A DNA stretch of 64,000 nt from Flavobacterium limnosediminis JC2902 (GTDB taxonomy: Bacteria; Bacteroidota; Bacteroidia; Flavobacteriales; Flavobacteriaceae), in the NCBI RefSeq assembly GCF_000498535.1, contig NZ_AVGG01000002.1, positions 1-64,000 on the forward strand, read 5' to 3'. Both the position numbers and the translations under genes were made by a program. Each line of letters begins with the position of its first letter. The first letter of the stretch is position 1. Of this stretch, positions 62,272 to 64,000 are shown piece by piece. The notes under the pieces are model-generated. The model searched no databases and had not been told where the DNA came from. It saw only the letters and a program-made list of their open reading frames with translations.

Positions 62272-63312
62272 TTAACGCTGATAGCCTTGCTTGGCAACCC
62301 ATTCGGCATATTTTTTTGCGATTACCTGATGTTGTTCATAGGTTTCCGCAAACTCATGATAACCGAAACGCTCCACACTGGCACAGAAATATTCATAGTT
62401 ATGTTTCTCTGCATTCAGAACGGCGTCGATAGCCGAAATATCAGGCATGGCAATTGGCCCAGGAGGCAAACCGGTGTGAATATAAGTATTGTAAGGTGAG
62501 TTGATTCGCAAATCATTAAACATAACTCGTTTGATTATTGTATCAAAATCCCCTGACTTTTCCTTTATCGAGTAGATTACGGTTGGATCCGCCTGTAACG
62601 GCATATCTTTCTTCAAACGGTTTAAATATACTCCGGCAACACGAGGTCTTTCATCCGATTTAGCCGTTTCTTCGTGTACGATCGCCGCCAAAGTCGAAAC
62701 CTGAACAGGTGTCAAATTCAAGGCTTTAGCTTTCGCCTGGCGCTCTTCGTTCCAAAATTTCTTGTATTCTTTTGCCAGTTTATCGCGTACTTTCTTTGGT
62801 GATACATTCCAGTAAAACTCATAAGTATTCGGAATAAACATTGCCAGAACCGTTTCTTTACTGAAACCGTTGTCTGCCATAAAAACAGAATCGGTAAACA
62901 CTTCGGTAAGCGCTAAACTGTCAGGTTCTATCTGAGAAGACAAACGCTGCACCAATTTACTTAACGATTCCTGATTGTTAAAGGCCAATTTCACAGGAAC
63001 ATTATGACGCAATGAGGAAACGATGCTGAAACTGCTCATTCCTTTGGTTAATAAAAATTTCCCCGGATTAACATTGGCATCATAACCACGTTGTTCGGCC
63101 ATAAACGCAAATTTATCCATGTTATCCACATAAGGCGCCATTATTTTCTTTACGTCTTCATAAGTGGAATTTGTCGGAACATAAACAAAAACTTCATTTT
63201 CTTCAAATTTCGTATTAGCGGTAAATGCTTTTAGATAAACAACAGCACCAATAACGGTTGCTGCAAGCAGAATACCAACTGAGACAATCGAGACAATTCT
63301 TTTCGGGTTCAA
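62272..63312 (-). CDS. mltG: Endolytic transglycosylase MltG
   Basis: A 346-residue membrane-anchored enzyme that cleaves nascent peptidoglycan and sets glycan chain length. It has an N-terminal membrane helix, a LysM-like segment and the YceG catalytic domain with HEETAKSDERPRVAGVYLNRLKKDMPLQADPTV (catalytic Glu) and YNTYIHTGLPPGPIAMP. Length is usual for the family. It lies 4 bases after the GNAT gene on the same strand, and its stop is 3 bases before the DUF2279 copy. Confidence 0.93.
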   Translation of the reverse strand: MNPKRIVSIVSVGILLAATVIGAVVYLKAFTANTKFEENEVFVYVPTNSTYEDVKKIMAPYVDNMDKFAFMAEQRGYDANVNPGKFLLTKGMSSFSIVSSLRHNVPVKLAFNNQESLSKLVQRLSSQIEPDSLALTEVFTDSVFMADNGFSKETVLAMFIPNTYEFYWNVSPKKVRDKLAKEYKKFWNEERQAKAKALNLTPVQVSTLAAIVHEETAKSDERPRVAGVYLNRLKKDMPLQADPTVIYSIKEKSGDFDTIIKRVMFNDLRINSPYNTYIHTGLPPGPIAMPDISAIDAVLNAEKHNYEYFCASVERFGYHEFAETYEQHQVIAKKYAEWVAKQGYQR

Positions 63313-63316
63313 AACT

Positions 63317-63853
63317 TTATTTATTTGTTGGGTTAATTAATTGATATAGACCTTCGTCGGCATAGTGATTCTGAAGACGATTCCAGTCTTTTTTCACTCC
63401 TATGCATTGGAAGCCAAAATTAGTAAAAAGGTTTATACTTGGTGTATTTTCAGTGCCAATATTTGCATAAAGCTGATGGAGTTGCAACTGAGAGAAACAA
63501 TAATTAATCAGCAGTCCAAGCGATTCTGTCCCGATTCCCGAACTTCTGTATTCGACACTTTTGATCACGATTCCGATACCGGCACGTTGGTTTCTCGGAT
63601 CAAAATCGAACAGATCAATCAGACCAACAGCCTCAAAACTGTCATTTTTACAGATAGCCAAACGCAGTTGTTTCGCTTCATAAATATCCTGATGCACATT
63701 TTCCAGATACTGTCGGATCAAAAAGCGACTGTACGGTGTTTGCGTATTACTAACTTCCCAGATGGCTTCGTCATTTTCTATTGCATAAACGAATTCCAGA
63801 TCTTCCGGTTCCAGCGCACGAAGGTAAACGGTATTTCCTTTTAACGTTATCAA
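63317..63853 (-). CDS. GNAT family N-acetyltransferase (RimJ/RimL-like)
   Basis: A 178-residue acetyltransferase with VYLRALEPEDLEFVYAIEND, an acetyl-CoA loop in YRSSGIGTESLGLLINYCF and IGTENTPSINLFTNFGFQCIG at the C-terminus, like the RimJ/RimL ribosomal-protein and SpeG-type enzymes. The substrate is unknown. It is the first visible gene of the mltG unit, and a 17-bp tandem repeat array abuts its start codon. Confidence 0.88.
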   Translation of the reverse strand: MITLKGNTVYLRALEPEDLEFVYAIENDEAIWEVSNTQTPYSRFLIRQYLENVHQDIYEAKQLRLAICKNDSFEAVGLIDLFDFDPRNQRAGIGIVIKSVEYRSSGIGTESLGLLINYCFSQLQLHQLYANIGTENTPSINLFTNFGFQCIGVKKDWNRLQNHYADEGLYQLINPTNK

Positions 63854-64000
63854 TTTAGACTGCTTAGATTATTTAGATTGTTAGACTGCTTAGATTATTA
63901 GACCGCTTAGATTGTTAGACTTCTTAGATTGTTAGACTTCTTAGATTGTTAGACTTCTTAGATTGTTAGACTTCTTAGATTGTTAGACTTCTTAGATTGT
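63854..64000. repeat. 17-bp tandem repeat array, continuing past the window
   Basis: The unit CTTAGATTGTTAGACTT occurs five times without change (63906-63990) plus ten bases of a sixth copy at the edge, preceded by degenerate units from 63855. A degenerate relative lies upstream of hisS at 8903-8996. Confidence 0.95.

Noticed and set aside
63854..64000. CRISPR array
   Set aside because: The 17-base units are directly adjacent with no spacers, and no cas gene is present.

Overview
The window looks like chromosomal DNA of a denitrifying member of the Bacteroidota, most probably a Flavobacterium-like organism. The reasons are type IX secretion C-terminal sorting domains, promoter boxes of the TAnnTTTG kind, moderately AT-rich genes, flavobacterial lipoproteins and a Sec-type (clade II) nitrous oxide reductase. 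No rRNA, tRNA, CRISPR array, insertion sequence or phage was recognised.

Layout. 1-11.4 kb is mostly housekeeping: the end of a huge surface protein, an esterase, a tRNA-dihydrouridine synthase, hisS, an ABC permease and prmC. About 11.6-47.7 kb is a denitrification and nitrosative-stress island. It carries nirK with a fused cytochrome, a second cytochrome, nirV, a SCO protein and a porin (11.6-16.6 kb). A minus-strand operon follows (22.6 to 16.7 kb) with the di-iron repair protein RIC, anaerobic ribonucleotide reductase (nrdD, a separate glycyl-radical peptide, nrdG), a degenerate heme-copper-oxidase-like protein, a CopD-like protein and a hemerythrin. Next come norCB, norQD, a hemerythrin-PAS protein, a carbonic anhydrase and norEF (22.8-30.0 kb), then the nos region (cytochrome, nosZ, membrane protein, nosLDFY, globin; 30.5-37.2 kb). 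After these are a fasciclin lipoprotein, a Crp/Fnr regulator with a second oxidase-like protein, and an operon of a divergent norC/norB-like pair translationally coupled to nadA-nadB. Divergent from that operon is an uncharacterised 605-residue predicted flavin/iron-sulfur enzyme, followed by an Rrf2-type regulator. The genes supply nitrite to NO to N2O to N2; no nitrate reductase lies in the window. 47.9-64 kb returns to housekeeping (ribD, yigZ, dnaA, rsmI-like, mltG), interrupted by an insertion-prone junction behind yigZ.

Main new signals. (1) Six sites of the form TGAT-N4-ATCA each lie exactly 29.5 bp (centre to box start) from a -7-like box, which defines one Fnr/Dnr-type regulon covering nirK, norCB, nos, the norC2B2-nadAB operon, the 605-residue enzyme and the fasciclin protein. 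(2) One of these promoters drives no gene; it faces a ~260-nt structured region that ends in a terminator, a candidate denitrification small RNA. (3) The second NorB lacks the helix-VI histidine and glutamates and has Met in place of a low-spin heme His. (4) The NrdD glycyl radical site is on a separate 54-residue reading frame. (5) The convergent junction yigZ/thioesterase is present in multiple partial copies flanking inserted genes. (6) Two leaders in the nir region share a hairpin at the same offset and conserved ends.
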